Assembly (NCBI GenBank): GCA_022615465.1
Contig: JAKEGR010000023.1
Span: 1 to 6,984, forward strand
Length of the DNA stretch: 6,984 nt
Reading direction: 5' to 3'
DNA from: Planctomycetota bacterium
GTDB taxonomy: Bacteria; Planctomycetota; Planctomycetia; Pirellulales; Lacipirellulaceae
Below, piece by piece: positions 1 through 6,984 of the stretch (within the stretch, counting starts at the first letter, position 1; each line of letters starts with the position of its first letter). A program made the translations under genes and the position numbers. Below the pieces are notes generated by a model. The model saw only the letters and a list, made by a program, of their open reading frames with translations, was not told where the DNA came from and searched no databases.

Positions 1-1472
1 ACCTCCAACGAGGCGATTATGACAAGGTGGCCAGCGCTGCGGAGCAACTGCTGCAACGCTGCCCCACATTCGCTCCGGCTTTGAACAACCGAAGCGAAGC
101 GTGGTTCCGACTAGGCCGGATCGATTTGGCGATCGCCGACGTGCGGCGCGTGCTCGAATTCGATGCCAATAACTTTCATGCCCTGTCGAATCTGGCCCGA
201 TACTTGTTTCTTGCGGGAAGGTCTGAGGAGGCCGTCGAAACCGCACGGCGTCTAACGGATTGCAAGTCGACAAGTCCCGATCTCTACGTCAAGCAGGCGG
301 AGGCTCTTGTTTTTCTGGCCGATTGGCCATGCGTACTCAATGCCCTGCATCAGGCCGAATCCCGTGACGATTTAGCTCATGGTGCCGATGGCGGTCTCTT
401 GTATCACCTGGCCGGCGTGGCAGCCGCCGAGTTGGGGCAGCTCGATGTTGCCCGCAAGCACTGGAAACGTGCTGTCAAGCTGGGGCTCGTCTCCTCTTGG
501 GCCAAGCACAACCTGGATGATCTGCGTTTGCCTATTGGCGAACAGAACGGCCCGTGGGCTTATCCGATAGACTACTGGATTCCGCGGCCCGTGTTTGACC
601 GATTGATCGCCGGCATGGAGCAGGCCGGCCCCAAAGCCAAGGACGCCGATGTCCGTCGCCGCGTGCGAAGGTTTTTGGGGCAGCACCCGTATATAGAGCG
701 GATTCTGCCGCACCTTCTCGAACTCGGCGATCCGATTGCCAAGGAGTTCGTCGTGCGACTGGCCTCACTGGCGGAGACTCCATCCTTTTTTGCGGCCCTC
801 CGTGATTTCGCGTTCGGGCGGCGGGGACCGGATCGCCTGCGCCATCAGGCCGCCATGGTACTTGTGGAGGCAGGGCAACTCGCGTCCGGCAGACAGCGGT
901 TGTGGTGCGAAGGGGAATTGCGAGAGTTGGCTCTCATGAGGTATGAGATTACGCCAGAACCTCTCCACGCCCTGCCAAAGGAAATCGAGCGACTAGCCCA
1001 GAAAGCCCGCGATGCCATCCGCAGCCAAGATGGCGAGCTGGCCGAATCCTTGCTGGTCGAGGCAATGCAGCAGCGGCCCGATGACCCTTCGCTCCAATAT
1101 AATCGCGCCGTCGCCATCCTGTTACAGGGACGCGAGAAAGAAGCGATGTCTCTCGTGCGAGATATCCACGCGAGGTATCCAGACTACTTGTTTGCCCGGG
1201 TGCGGCTTGCGGAAGACGCGGTTAAACGCCGCGACTTTGACGCCGCTCGGTCGCTGCTCGACCCGCTGATGGAGCGCAACCGCTTCCACCAGAGCGAATT
1301 TGCCGCCATGTGCAATGCCAATATCGAGTTACTCGCAGCTAGGGGAGATAAAGATGGTGCTCGCATTTGGTTTGATATGTGGCAACGAACGGATTCCAAT
1401 GACCCACGGGCTAAGCAGTGGAACAGCCGTCTCGATAAGCGTGGATTCCTGGGCCGGTTTTTCGCGGAGTAG
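1..1472 (+). CDS. TPR-repeat protein, 5'-truncated by the window edge
   Basis: The reading frame is open from base 3 to a TAG at 1470-1472, giving 489 visible residues. A GTG at base 27 could be read as a start. However, the eight codons before it (LQRGDYDK) are themselves the first helix of a tetratricopeptide repeat and no ribosome binding site is visible, so the true start is probably upstream of the window. Numbered from base 3, TPR-like helix pairs cover about residues 1-170, with typical signatures such as ALNNRSEAWFRLGRIDLAIA and LYHLAGVAAAELGQLDVARK. A non-TPR middle of about 175-310 contains a Trp/Pro-rich stretch (WAYPIDYWIPRP) and HEAT-like helices. TPR-like repeats resume at about 325-465. 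No signal peptide, membrane segment or catalytic motif is seen in the visible part. TPR arrays mediate protein-protein contacts, but the partner here is unknown. A missing N-terminal domain could carry the actual function. Confidence 0.85.
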   Translation, partial: LQRGDYDKVASAAEQLLQRCPTFAPALNNRSEAWFRLGRIDLAIADVRRVLEFDANNFHALSNLARYLFLAGRSEEAVETARRLTDCKSTSPDLYVKQAEALVFLADWPCVLNALHQAESRDDLAHGADGGLLYHLAGVAAAELGQLDVARKHWKRAVKLGLVSSWAKHNLDDLRLPIGEQNGPWAYPIDYWIPRPVFDRLIAGMEQAGPKAKDADVRRRVRRFLGQHPYIERILPHLLELGDPIAKEFVVRLASLAETPSFFAALRDFAFGRRGPDRLRHQAAMVLVEAGQLASGRQRLWCEGELRELALMRYEITPEPLHALPKEIERLAQKARDAIRSQDGELAESLLVEAMQQRPDDPSLQYNRAVAILLQGREKEAMSLVRDIHARYPDYLFARVRLAEDAVKRRDFDAARSLLDPLMERNRFHQSEFAAMCNANIELLAARGDKDGARIWFDMWQRTDSNDPRAKQWNSRLDKRGFLGRFFAE

Positions 1473-1489
1473 CGACGCAACTTACGGGA

Positions 1490-1515
1490 CATCCGGGCCG
1501 TAGTTCATCCGGATG
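1490..1515 (+). other. Possible stem-loop between the TPR gene and citrate synthase
   Basis: CATCCGG (1490-1496) can pair with CCGGATG (1509-1515) over seven bases around a 12-base loop. CATCCGGATG (1506-1515) is also a perfect ten-base palindrome on its own. No T-run follows, so it does not look like a simple terminator. It could be part of the citrate synthase leader, a palindromic protein site, or chance. Confidence 0.3.
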
Positions 1516-1556
1516 GCAAGTCGAAGTTAGTCTTTAGCGAACCACCGGCAAGCCCG

Positions 1557-1582
1557 CCGCCTCCTTCAGGAGGTGGTTTCTT
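1557..1582 (+). terminator. Probable intrinsic terminator hairpin after the TPR gene
   Basis: CCGCCTCC (1557-1564) pairs with GGAGGTGG (1569-1576) through eight bases, one of them a G-U pair, around a TTCA loop. It is followed by TTTCTT. A strong GC stem with a short T-rich tail, 84 bases after the TPR stop codon, fits an intrinsic terminator. The 3' arm also contains AGGAGGTG, a near-perfect anti-16S match, but it lies about 25 bases before the TTG start of citrate synthase, too far to serve as its ribosome binding site. The form AAGCCCGCC...TTCA...GGTGG also resembles the hairpin at the right end of many IS200/IS605-type elements, so a mobile-element remnant is an alternative. Confidence 0.5.
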
Positions 1583-1586
1583 AGTG

Positions 1587-1593
1587 AAGGGAG
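1587..1593 (+). promoter_or_regulatory. Ribosome binding site of citrate synthase (supports the TTG start)
   Basis: AAGGGAG ends seven bases before the TTG at 1601. No ATG or GTG lies in frame close by, and the conserved N-terminal citrate synthase sequence begins about 20 codons into the frame, so this site decides the start. Confidence 0.6.
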
Positions 1594-1600
1594 AACAGCC

Positions 1601-2761
1601 TTGGAACAAAAAACACACGAAAAGCAAGAGGTAACGACTGACAAGCAGGCCGCTGGCGGCTTGGCGGATGTCGTGGCGTGTCAGTCGGAAATCTGTTGGA
1701 TCGACGGCACGGCGGGCCGACTTGTCTATCGGGGCTACGATGCCCTCGAACTGGCCGAAAAAAGCACCTTCGAGGAGGTGGCCTACCTGCTCTGGTACGG
1801 ATGTCTGCCAAGAAAGACCGAATTCAAGGCATTTCTCGATGGCTTCACCGGTTCCATGGCCCTGCCCGGGGAAACCACCATGATCCTACGCATGTTTCCC
1901 AAGGCGGCCACTCCCATGGAGGTTCTGCGGACTGCGGTCTCCTCGCTCGGACACTGGGATCCGGACAGCGGCAACACCGGCTTGGATGCCTGCCTGCGTA
2001 AGGCGCAACGCCTCACCTTGCGGATACCGCTGCTTGTTGCGGCCCACCAGCGCCTGCGAGAAGGAATGGAGCCGATCAAGCCGGTCTCGGGAAAAAGCAT
2101 TGCCTACAATTTCCTTTACACGCTGCACGGCAAGGAGCCTTCGCCGGAGGTGGAGCGGGCTTTTGACATCGCGCTCATTCTGCATGCCGACCACGAGTTG
2201 AATGCCTCGACTTTTGCCGCTCGGGTCACGGCTGCCACCATGTCGGACATCTACTCCTCAGTGACCAGTGCCATCGGTGCCCTGAAAGGCCCCCTGCACG
2301 GTGGCGCCAATGCCGAGGTCATGGGCATCCTGGAAGAGATCGGTTCCGTGGACAAGGCTGAAAAGTGGGTGCTGGCTCGACTGGCTGAGAAAAAGAAGAT
2401 CTCAGGTTTCGGGCATCGGGTCTACCGCTGTGAAGACCCCCGGGTGCGGATCTTACGCGACCATGCGGAGATTATCGCTCGGCAGCAAGGCCATCTCCGG
2501 CTCTATGAAATTACTCGAGAGATTGAAAAGACCATGCTTCAGCATACCAAGGTGTTTCCCAACGTGGACCTCTATACGGCCTCCCTCTATCATGCCATGG
2601 GCATCCCGGTGGAGCTATTTACTCCTATCTTTGCCGTTAGCCGGATTGTGGGCTGGACCTCGCATATCCTTGAACAGTGGAGCAATAACCGCTTGATCCG
2701 TCCGCGGGCCGAATATGTCGGGCCTATGGATTTGAAGTATGTCCCGATCAAGAAGCGGTGA
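1601..2761 (+). CDS. gltA: Citrate synthase (type II-like, short dimeric form)
   Basis: This 386-residue cytoplasmic enzyme would condense oxaloacetate with acetyl-CoA to citrate, the entry step of the TCA cycle. The catalytic triad of the family is present: His233 in GPLHGGAN, His272 in GFGHRVY and Asp323 in FPNVDLY. The upstream substrate-site motif LHADHELNASTFAAR (about 194-208) and the C-terminal RPRAEYVG (367-374) are also intact. The length matches the short bacterial/archaeal dimeric form (CitZ-like) rather than the longer NADH-inhibited hexameric GltA of enterobacteria, and no N-terminal zinc-binding extension is seen. The first 18 or so residues are polar and variable, which is common. 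The TTG start is chosen from AAGGGAG seven bases upstream. The closely related 2-methylcitrate synthase (PrpC) cannot be excluded by eye, but no prpB or prpD neighbours are visible and the LHADHELNASTF form favours citrate synthase. The gene stands alone and converges on the copper ATPase gene 30 bases downstream. Confidence 0.93.
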   Translation: MEQKTHEKQEVTTDKQAAGGLADVVACQSEICWIDGTAGRLVYRGYDALELAEKSTFEEVAYLLWYGCLPRKTEFKAFLDGFTGSMALPGETTMILRMFPKAATPMEVLRTAVSSLGHWDPDSGNTGLDACLRKAQRLTLRIPLLVAAHQRLREGMEPIKPVSGKSIAYNFLYTLHGKEPSPEVERAFDIALILHADHELNASTFAARVTAATMSDIYSSVTSAIGALKGPLHGGANAEVMGILEEIGSVDKAEKWVLARLAEKKKISGFGHRVYRCEDPRVRILRDHAEIIARQQGHLRLYEITREIEKTMLQHTKVFPNVDLYTASLYHAMGIPVELFTPIFAVSRIVGWTSHILEQWSNNRLIRPRAEYVGPMDLKYVPIKKR

Positions 2762-2791
2762 TTTTCGGCACAGGGACGCGTTGCTCTCTGC

Positions 2792-5239
2792 CTACAGGCT
2801 ATCGGAGACGCTTGCCGGTACCGCTAGAGTGGAACCGTGCCCCTTTGGAAGTAAGGGGACCGTGTGCAACCGAAGTGCGTTTCCCAGGACCGATAGGGAG
2901 CTGCAACTCATCGCGGCGGCCGCAATCATCGGGTTGAGCAATGCGGTTTTTCCGAGGACGGGAACCAACACGCCCGCTGCCACGGGTACGCCGAGCGCAT
3001 TGTAGAGGAAGGCGAAAAACAGATTCTGACGAATGTTCCGCATGGTCTTGCGGCTGAGTTGAACCGCCTTGACGATGCCGCGCAAGTCGCCTTTCACGAG
3101 CGTAACGTCGGCACTCTCGATCGCGATGTCGGTGCCCGTGCCCATCGCAATGCCGACATTCGCCGCCGCGAGCGCTGGGGCGTCGTTGATCCCGTCACCG
3201 GCCATTGCCACCGTGCGACCTGCTTGGAGCAAGGCTTGAACGCGGTTGTGCTTTTCCCGAGGACTGACGCCGGCCTCGATCTCGTCGATGCCCAACTGTT
3301 CCGCGACGGCCCTGGCGGTGCGTTCGTCGTCTCCCGTAAGCATAATGACTCTCAGCCCAAGGTTGTGCAGGGTGTTGATGGCATCCGGGGTCGTCGTCTT
3401 GATCGGGTCCGCCACGGCGATCAGTCCAGCCAGGCGGCCGTCAATTGCAACACCTAATAGCGTGCGACCGTCTCGCTGCAACTGCTCGGCCTTGTCCGCC
3501 AGTGCATCGACATTGCTTATGTTCCGTTCTCGAAGCAACTTTTTTGCGCCAATGACAACCTGCTTGCCTTCGATTCTCCCCAAGACGCCACCGCCGGTGA
3601 CTGACTCAAAACCGGCTACAGCTGCGAAACGCATCCCCCGTTCTCTGGCTGCGTTCACAATGGCCCGGCCAAGTGGGTGCTCACTGTTCTGTTCCACGGC
3701 AGCCGCCAGCCGCAATACCTCGGTTTCCGAGAATGATCCGACCGAGAGGCATTCGGTTAAGCGTGGCCGGCCTTCGGTCAGCGTACCGGTTTTGTCGACG
3801 ACAAGCGTGTCGACTTTCTCCAAGGTTTCAAGCACCTCGGCGTTTCTGATGAGCACTCCTTCCTTTGCGCCACGACCAACTCCAACCATGATGGACATGG
3901 GCGTTGCCAATCCAAGCGCGCAGGGGCAAGCGATGATGAGCACCGCGACCGCATTGACGAGGGCGTAGGCCAAACGCGGCTCCTCGGGCGAGAAGAACGC
4001 CCACACAACAAACGTCACGATCGCAATCAGCACAACGGCGGGAACGAACCAGCCGGCGACTACGTCCGCCAATCGTTGGATCGGAGCGCGGCTGCGCTGC
4101 GCGGCGGCCACCATTTGCACGATTTGCGCCAGCACCGTATCGGCGCCGACGCGGCTAGCGCGCATTTGAAACGCGCCGGTTTGATTCACGGTGCCGCCGA
4201 TCACCGTGTCGCCAGCTTGTTTCATCGACGGAACAGGCTCGCCAGTGATCATGGACTCATCCACCGAGCTTCGGCCTGACACGATTTCGCCGTCCGCCGG
4301 GATTTTCTCGCCCGGTACTACCTTCAGCAGGTCTCCCTTCCGCACGTTGGCCAGCGGCACCGTGGTTTCTTCGCCGTCATGGATGAGACGCGCTGTCGGT
4401 GGTGCGAGAGAGAGCAGCTCGCGGATCGCGCTGGAAGTCCGCCGTCGGGCACCAATTTCCAGGACTTGTCCGAGCAGTACGAGGGCCACAATGACGACCG
4501 CGGCCTCAAAGTACACTTCCGCATGCCCATGCTTGCGGAAGGCGTCGGGGATGGAGTCGGGAAACAGGACGGCGACTACGCTGTAAACAAAAGCCGCGCC
4601 AACGCCTAACGAGATGAGCGCGAACATATTGAGGTTCCACGTGATGATGGACCGCCAACCGCGGGTCAGCAACGGCCAGCCTGCCCAGGCTACTACCGGC
4701 GTGGCCAGGGCCAACTGGAGCCACCGCGAATCGCGACCGGAAATCCAGGCATCGAGCGGCACGCCGAGCATCGGCAGCATGGCAAGCAGCACGACCGGCA
4801 GACCGAACATCACGGCCAGCCAGAATCGCCGTGTCATGTTGCTCTGTTCGCCGTTGTCTTCTTCCGCCAGGTGAATGGCCTGCCGTTCGAGCGCCATGCC
4901 GCACTTGGGACAACTCCCTGGCCGATCGCTCTCGACGCCAGGACACATCGGGCAGAAGTAGGCCCCCGGTTCGGAATGCGTTGCGAAAGCAGATCGAGGA
5001 ATGCCAAGCCGGACCAGCTCGCCGTGTTGGTTCTCTCCACAACAAGGGTGGCTGCCGATGGTTGCCGCGGCTGTCTGGTCGGCATCTGCCGACTGGGGAT
5101 AGCCAGCAGGCAACGCCCGACTGGCCACGAACTTCTGCCGGCAGGAAACACAGCAGAAGTAGAAAGTCTGTCCGTCGAGTTCCGCCAGTAGCCCGGTTGA
5201 TTCGTCGACGGTCATTCCGCAAATTGGATCGATGGCCAC
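2792..5239 (-). CDS. copA: Cu(+)-exporting P1B-type ATPase with YHS and heavy-metal-binding N-terminal domains
   Basis: This 815-residue inner-membrane ATPase would export Cu(+) from the cytoplasm at the cost of ATP. The N-terminus is a YHS/TRASH-like metal domain (residues 3-40: DPICGMTV, then [10 protein letters not shown]). A Cys/His linker follows (HPCCGENQH, 64-72), then a heavy-metal-binding segment (CPMCPGVES...CPKCGMALE, 96-118). No classical GMxCxxC HMA domain is present. Transmembrane segments start near residue 138. The actuator loop has TGE (332-334). The ion-site CPC is at 438-440 in [13 protein letters not shown]. The phosphorylated aspartate is Asp482 in DKTGTLTEG, the SEHPLG motif has His521-Pro522, and GDGINDAP is at 681-688. 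TM7 YN (746-747) and TM8 MSCSS (777-781) are the Cu(+)-selectivity signature of subgroup P1B-1. The start codon is GTG, chosen because the YHS domain begins immediately after it. A weak GGTGAG lies three bases upstream. All catalytic motifs are intact. Ag(+) transport is an equally possible substrate in this family. Confidence 0.93.
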   Translation of the reverse strand: MAIDPICGMTVDESTGLLAELDGQTFYFCCVSCRQKFVASRALPAGYPQSADADQTAAATIGSHPCCGENQHGELVRLGIPRSAFATHSEPGAYFCPMCPGVESDRPGSCPKCGMALERQAIHLAEEDNGEQSNMTRRFWLAVMFGLPVVLLAMLPMLGVPLDAWISGRDSRWLQLALATPVVAWAGWPLLTRGWRSIITWNLNMFALISLGVGAAFVYSVVAVLFPDSIPDAFRKHGHAEVYFEAAVVIVALVLLGQVLEIGARRRTSSAIRELLSLAPPTARLIHDGEETTVPLANVRKGDLLKVVPGEKIPADGEIVSGRSSVDESMITGEPVPSMKQAGDTVIGGTVNQTGAFQMRASRVGADTVLAQIVQMVAAAQRSRAPIQRLADVVAGWFVPAVVLIAIVTFVVWAFFSPEEPRLAYALVNAVAVLIIACPCALGLATPMSIMVGVGRGAKEGVLIRNAEVLETLEKVDTLVVDKTGTLTEGRPRLTECLSVGSFSETEVLRLAAAVEQNSEHPLGRAIVNAARERGMRFAAVAGFESVTGGGVLGRIEGKQVVIGAKKLLRERNISNVDALADKAEQLQRDGRTLLGVAIDGRLAGLIAVADPIKTTTPDAINTLHNLGLRVIMLTGDDERTARAVAEQLGIDEIEAGVSPREKHNRVQALLQAGRTVAMAGDGINDAPALAAANVGIAMGTGTDIAIESADVTLVKGDLRGIVKAVQLSRKTMRNIRQNLFFAFLYNALGVPVAAGVLVPVLGKTALLNPMIAAAAMSCSSLSVLGNALRLHTVPLLPKGHGSTLAVPASVSDSL

Positions 5240-5310
5240 AATCTCACCATGTCGCTTCTCGGCCCGTTGCCGTGTTCGTCAAGCAGTTCGTGGAATCCTG
5301 GGCAGATAGT

Positions 5311-5348
5311 GCATTGCCTGGCTCCCAGCCGAATTACGCCTGCAATGC
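5311..5348. repeat. Inverted repeat GCATTGC / GCAATGC upstream of the copper ATPase gene
   Basis: GCATTGC (5311-5317) and GCAATGC (5342-5348) are perfect seven-base inverted copies separated by 24 bases. The spacer contains a smaller GGCT-CCC-AGCC hairpin. Further CATTGC copies lie at 5357-5362 and 5399-5404. The cluster is 72-165 bases before the ATPase start codon, a position suited to an operator, but no known copper regulator site matches and chance is possible. Confidence 0.3.
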
Positions 5349-5679
5349 CATCAGGTCATTGCCACGCAACGGCCGCGGATCAAGCCCCTCGTTTTTGCCA
5401 TTGCTTACAGAAGAACATGTTTCCAAAGACCCTATCTTGCCTGTCCCAGGACCAATATCTACGGTGTAGGGTCGAAATCAGCTACCCCTCTTTTGAGGAT
5501 GACTGTTTCCATGTTCCCCTTGTGATTTTCCCCAATCCATCTGGCGGCAAATGCCGGGAAGCTGCTAGATTCCGCAGCCTTTACTACCGACACGTGGACT
5601 TCGAACGCGTCACCTGTAGAAGAAAGCTTGCCGCAACGGATGGTGTGGCAAACTCGTGCGATATGGATCGTTCGGCACG

Positions 5680-5685
5680 AAGGAG
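5680..5685 (+). promoter_or_regulatory. Ribosome binding site of the peptidase-like gene (decides the ATG start)
   Basis: AAGGAG lies six bases before the ATG at 5692. It favours that start over an in-frame GTG at 5656, which has no such site and would put 12 extra residues in front of the signal peptide. Confidence 0.75.
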
Positions 5686-5691
5686 AAGAGC

Positions 5692-6771
5692 ATGGAAGCT
5701 CGGTTTGGTCGGGTCGTCCCCGCAATGACCCTGTTGGCTATACTGGTGCAACTCAGCGTCGAGTTGTCTCTCACTCACGCCGCCGGCCGCAAGACGGCCA
5801 ATTTCGAGGTCTCCGCGCCGACGCCACAACTCGCGCAAGAGATCGGCGATGCGGCCGAGGCTTGGCGCAAACAACTCGCCATCGAGTGGCTTGGTCGGGA
5901 ACTGCCACCGTGGTCGAAATCCTGCCCGATTCATGCCCGCGTCGCCCCAAAGTTAGGTGCCGGCGGCGCGACGAGTTTTATCTTTGATCACGGCGAAGTC
6001 TTTGGCTGGAAGATGAACATCCAAGGCTCTCGCGAGCGGATTCTCGACTCGGTGTTGCCGCACGAAATCACCCACACGATCTTCGCATCCCATTTTCGCC
6101 AGCCACTACCTCGTTGGGCCGACGAGGGTGCTTGCACGACGGTCGAGCATCGCAGTGAAATCGTCAAGCAAGAACGGATGCTGATCGACTTCCTCAAGAC
6201 GGGCCGCGGCATTCCCTTCAGCCAGATGTTCGCCATGAAAGAATATCCGAACGACGTGATGCCCCTGTATTCCCAGGGCCATTCGTTAGCCCAGTGGCTC
6301 ATCGAAGGCCATGGCCGCACCGCCTACTTGGAGTTCCTCGCCGACGGCATGCAGGATGAGAACTGGCCACGGGCCGTGCAACGCCGCTATGGATTCGAGA
6401 ATCTGTACGCGATGCAAAACGCATGGCTCGATTGGGTGAAGCAAGGTCGCCCGCGGCTGGCTCCCGACGTGTTGCCAGCGGGTCAACTCGCATCGAATAC
6501 GCAACCGGGGATCCCTGGAACGGTGGACCCGGCCTCGCAAGCAATCTACCGTGGCCAAAGCCCCGATGACATCACACCCATTAAGGCGGTGCCTGTCTCG
6601 CAGCCTTCGGTCGTCGCAGGGGGACCGGAGCAATCGATTTATGCCACCGTGGCCGCGCGCGCGGAGCAGCAGCGAGCCGCAAGCAAGCGTCCAGCCGCCT
6701 CGATTTCCGCGGCGACTTCCGGCACGAGCGTCTACGATGCCTCGATCAACACCGGCGTCTTGCGAAGGTGA
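5692..6771 (+). CDS. Secreted zinc metallopeptidase-like protein (HEXXH, MA clan / gluzincin-like)
   Basis: The 359-residue product begins with a signal peptide: Arg4 and Arg7, a hydrophobic stretch of about 8-28, and a probable cleavage after Ala30 or Ala31 (LTHA-A). The mature protein should therefore be exported. HEITH (124-128) is the zinc-binding and catalytic HEXXH motif, and Glu145 in RWADEGA is a likely third zinc ligand, 16 residues after the second His. PLYSQGHSLAQWL (191-203) followed by GRTAYLEFLADG (208-219) matches the helical segment that follows the active site in MA-like peptidases, where the Tyr often assists catalysis. After about residue 255 the chain becomes rich in Ala, Pro, Gln and Ser and looks disordered. 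The start is chosen from AAGGAG six bases before the ATG. Substrate and family name are not recognisable by eye. It is divergent from the copper ATPase gene, with no operon partner in view. Confidence 0.8.
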   Translation: MEARFGRVVPAMTLLAILVQLSVELSLTHAAGRKTANFEVSAPTPQLAQEIGDAAEAWRKQLAIEWLGRELPPWSKSCPIHARVAPKLGAGGATSFIFDHGEVFGWKMNIQGSRERILDSVLPHEITHTIFASHFRQPLPRWADEGACTTVEHRSEIVKQERMLIDFLKTGRGIPFSQMFAMKEYPNDVMPLYSQGHSLAQWLIEGHGRTAYLEFLADGMQDENWPRAVQRRYGFENLYAMQNAWLDWVKQGRPRLAPDVLPAGQLASNTQPGIPGTVDPASQAIYRGQSPDDITPIKAVPVSQPSVVAGGPEQSIYATVAARAEQQRAASKRPAASISAATSGTSVYDASINTGVLRR

Positions 6772-6839
6772 ATTCAGCGGATACTCCCGGTATCCCCCCA
6801 CCGCTTCGCGATGTGCGGCTTGGACAAACGGGGCTGCCC

Positions 6840-6860
6840 AGTTGGAACGTGATTCCAGCT
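6840..6860. repeat. Stem-loop, eight base pairs
   Basis: AGTTGGAA (6840-6847) pairs with TTCCAGCT (6853-6860), one pair being G-U, around a five-base loop CGTGA. It lies 69 bases after the peptidase stop codon. No T-run follows on either strand, so termination is uncertain. Confidence 0.35.
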
Positions 6861-6876
6861 ACTCGGCTCGGCGGAC

Positions 6877-6895
6877 ACCGCCGCAAAGCGGTGGT
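6877..6895. repeat. GC-rich stem-loop, eight base pairs
   Basis: ACCGCCGC (6877-6884) pairs with GCGGTGGT (6888-6895), one pair being G-U, around an AAA loop. With the hairpin 17 bases to its left it forms a tandem pair between the peptidase gene and the possible minus-strand gene at the right edge. It may act in transcript ending or stability. No T-run follows. Confidence 0.35.
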
Positions 6896-6984
6896 CGGCC
6901 TCGCCCCCCCAAGCCCCGTATCTTCTCGATTAGCCGATCGCGAATAAGTGCCGCGTGATGTGGTAGAAAACGGGTGCAGCAAAG

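Larger units (their letters stand above)
5240..5691. other. Intergenic region between divergent copper ATPase and peptidase genes
   Basis: These 452 bases hold no open frame with convincing protein character on either strand, so the region probably carries the two divergent promoters. I could not identify convincing -35/-10 pairs. On the minus strand, TTGACG (revcomp of 5277-5282 and nearby) lies about 40 bases before the ATPase start but has no good -10 partner. CATTGC or its complement occurs four times between 5312 and 5404, and GCATTGC (5311-5317) can pair with GCAATGC (5342-5348). A small hairpin CGGC-AAAT-GCCG lies near 5545-5556, and AACATGTT (5414-5421) is an eight-base palindrome. 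No match to known CueR, CsoR or CopY operators is evident. Confidence 0.5.
6772..6984. other. Region after the peptidase-like gene, no convincing gene
   Basis: These 213 bases show no reading frame with recognisable protein features. On the minus strand, one frame is open from the right edge to a TAA at 6932-6930, and its last residues read FYHITRHLFAIG. This could be the C-terminus of a gene entering from the right, but 17 codons are too few to judge. A short hairpin GATAC-TCCCG-GTATC sits at 6780-6794, right after the peptidase stop codon, without a T-run. Confidence 0.4.

Noticed and set aside
2762..2791. Terminator in the 30-base gap between the convergent citrate synthase and ATPase genes
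   Set aside because: No stem of useful length is present. TTTTCGG after the stop codon has no preceding hairpin.
3246..3968. 240-codon plus-strand open frame inside the copper ATPase gene
   Set aside because: It is antisense to conserved ATPase motifs, is Ser/Pro/Thr/Arg-rich without recognisable domains, and is the usual by-product of high-GC codon bias.
4506..5222. 238-codon minus-strand frame overlapping the 5' part of the copper ATPase gene
   Set aside because: It is on the same strand as the ATPase in another frame, Arg-rich, and lacks domain features. The ATPase frame carries all the conserved motifs.
5212..5355. 47-codon minus-strand open stretch reading into the copper ATPase start, containing [15 protein letters not shown]
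   Set aside because: It looks protein-like and has a CxxC, and could be the decayed end of a small upstream gene. However, a stop codon bounds it upstream, no ATG, GTG or TTG start with a binding site precedes the protein-like part, and a frame of this length is expected by chance.
5249..5728. 159-codon plus-strand open frame across the intergenic region
   Set aside because: Its composition (Cys, Ser and Arg rich) has no domain character, it has no ribosome binding site, and it overlaps the signal peptide coding region of the peptidase gene in another frame.
6551..6958. 135-codon plus-strand open frame overlapping the peptidase 3' end
   Set aside because: Ser/Arg/Pro-rich shadow frame of the low-complexity peptidase tail, with no ribosome binding site and no recognisable domain.

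Overview
The window looks like chromosomal DNA from a high-GC bacterium, probably a planctomycete of the Pirellula type. That placement is an inference from protein style: a copper ATPase with a YHS domain and a CPMCPGVES...CPKCGMALE metal-binding segment, a TPR-rich cytoplasmic protein, a secreted MA-clan peptidase-like protein, and TTG and GTG starts. No rRNA, tRNA or other phylogenetic marker is present to confirm it.

Layout. Bases 1-1472 (+) hold the 3' part of a TPR-repeat protein whose start lies off the left edge. A 128-base gap (1473-1600) follows with two possible stem-loops, the second a good terminator candidate. Bases 1601-2761 (+) encode a complete citrate synthase with a TTG start and a clear ribosome binding site. 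It converges, across 30 bases, on a complete Cu(+)-exporting P1B-type ATPase on the minus strand (5239-2792). A 452-base gap (5240-5691) without a convincing gene separates the ATPase from a divergent plus-strand gene, 5692-6771, which encodes an exported zinc metallopeptidase-like protein with an HEITH motif. The last 213 bases (6772-6984) contain two small inverted repeats and no convincing gene. A minus-strand gene may end just inside the right edge, but too little of it is visible.

The genes do not form an obvious pathway. The citrate synthase is a stand-alone central-metabolism gene (first step of the TCA cycle). The ATPase is a copper-detoxification gene with no visible regulator or chaperone beside it. 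The peptidase-like protein would act outside the cytoplasmic membrane. I found no CRISPR array, intact mobile element, toxin-antitoxin pair or defence gene, and I do not see a convincing undescribed system. The items most worth a second look are the hairpin before the citrate synthase, which resembles the right-end hairpin of IS200/IS605-type elements, the CATTGC-type repeats before the copper ATPase gene, and the uncharacterised secreted peptidase-like protein.
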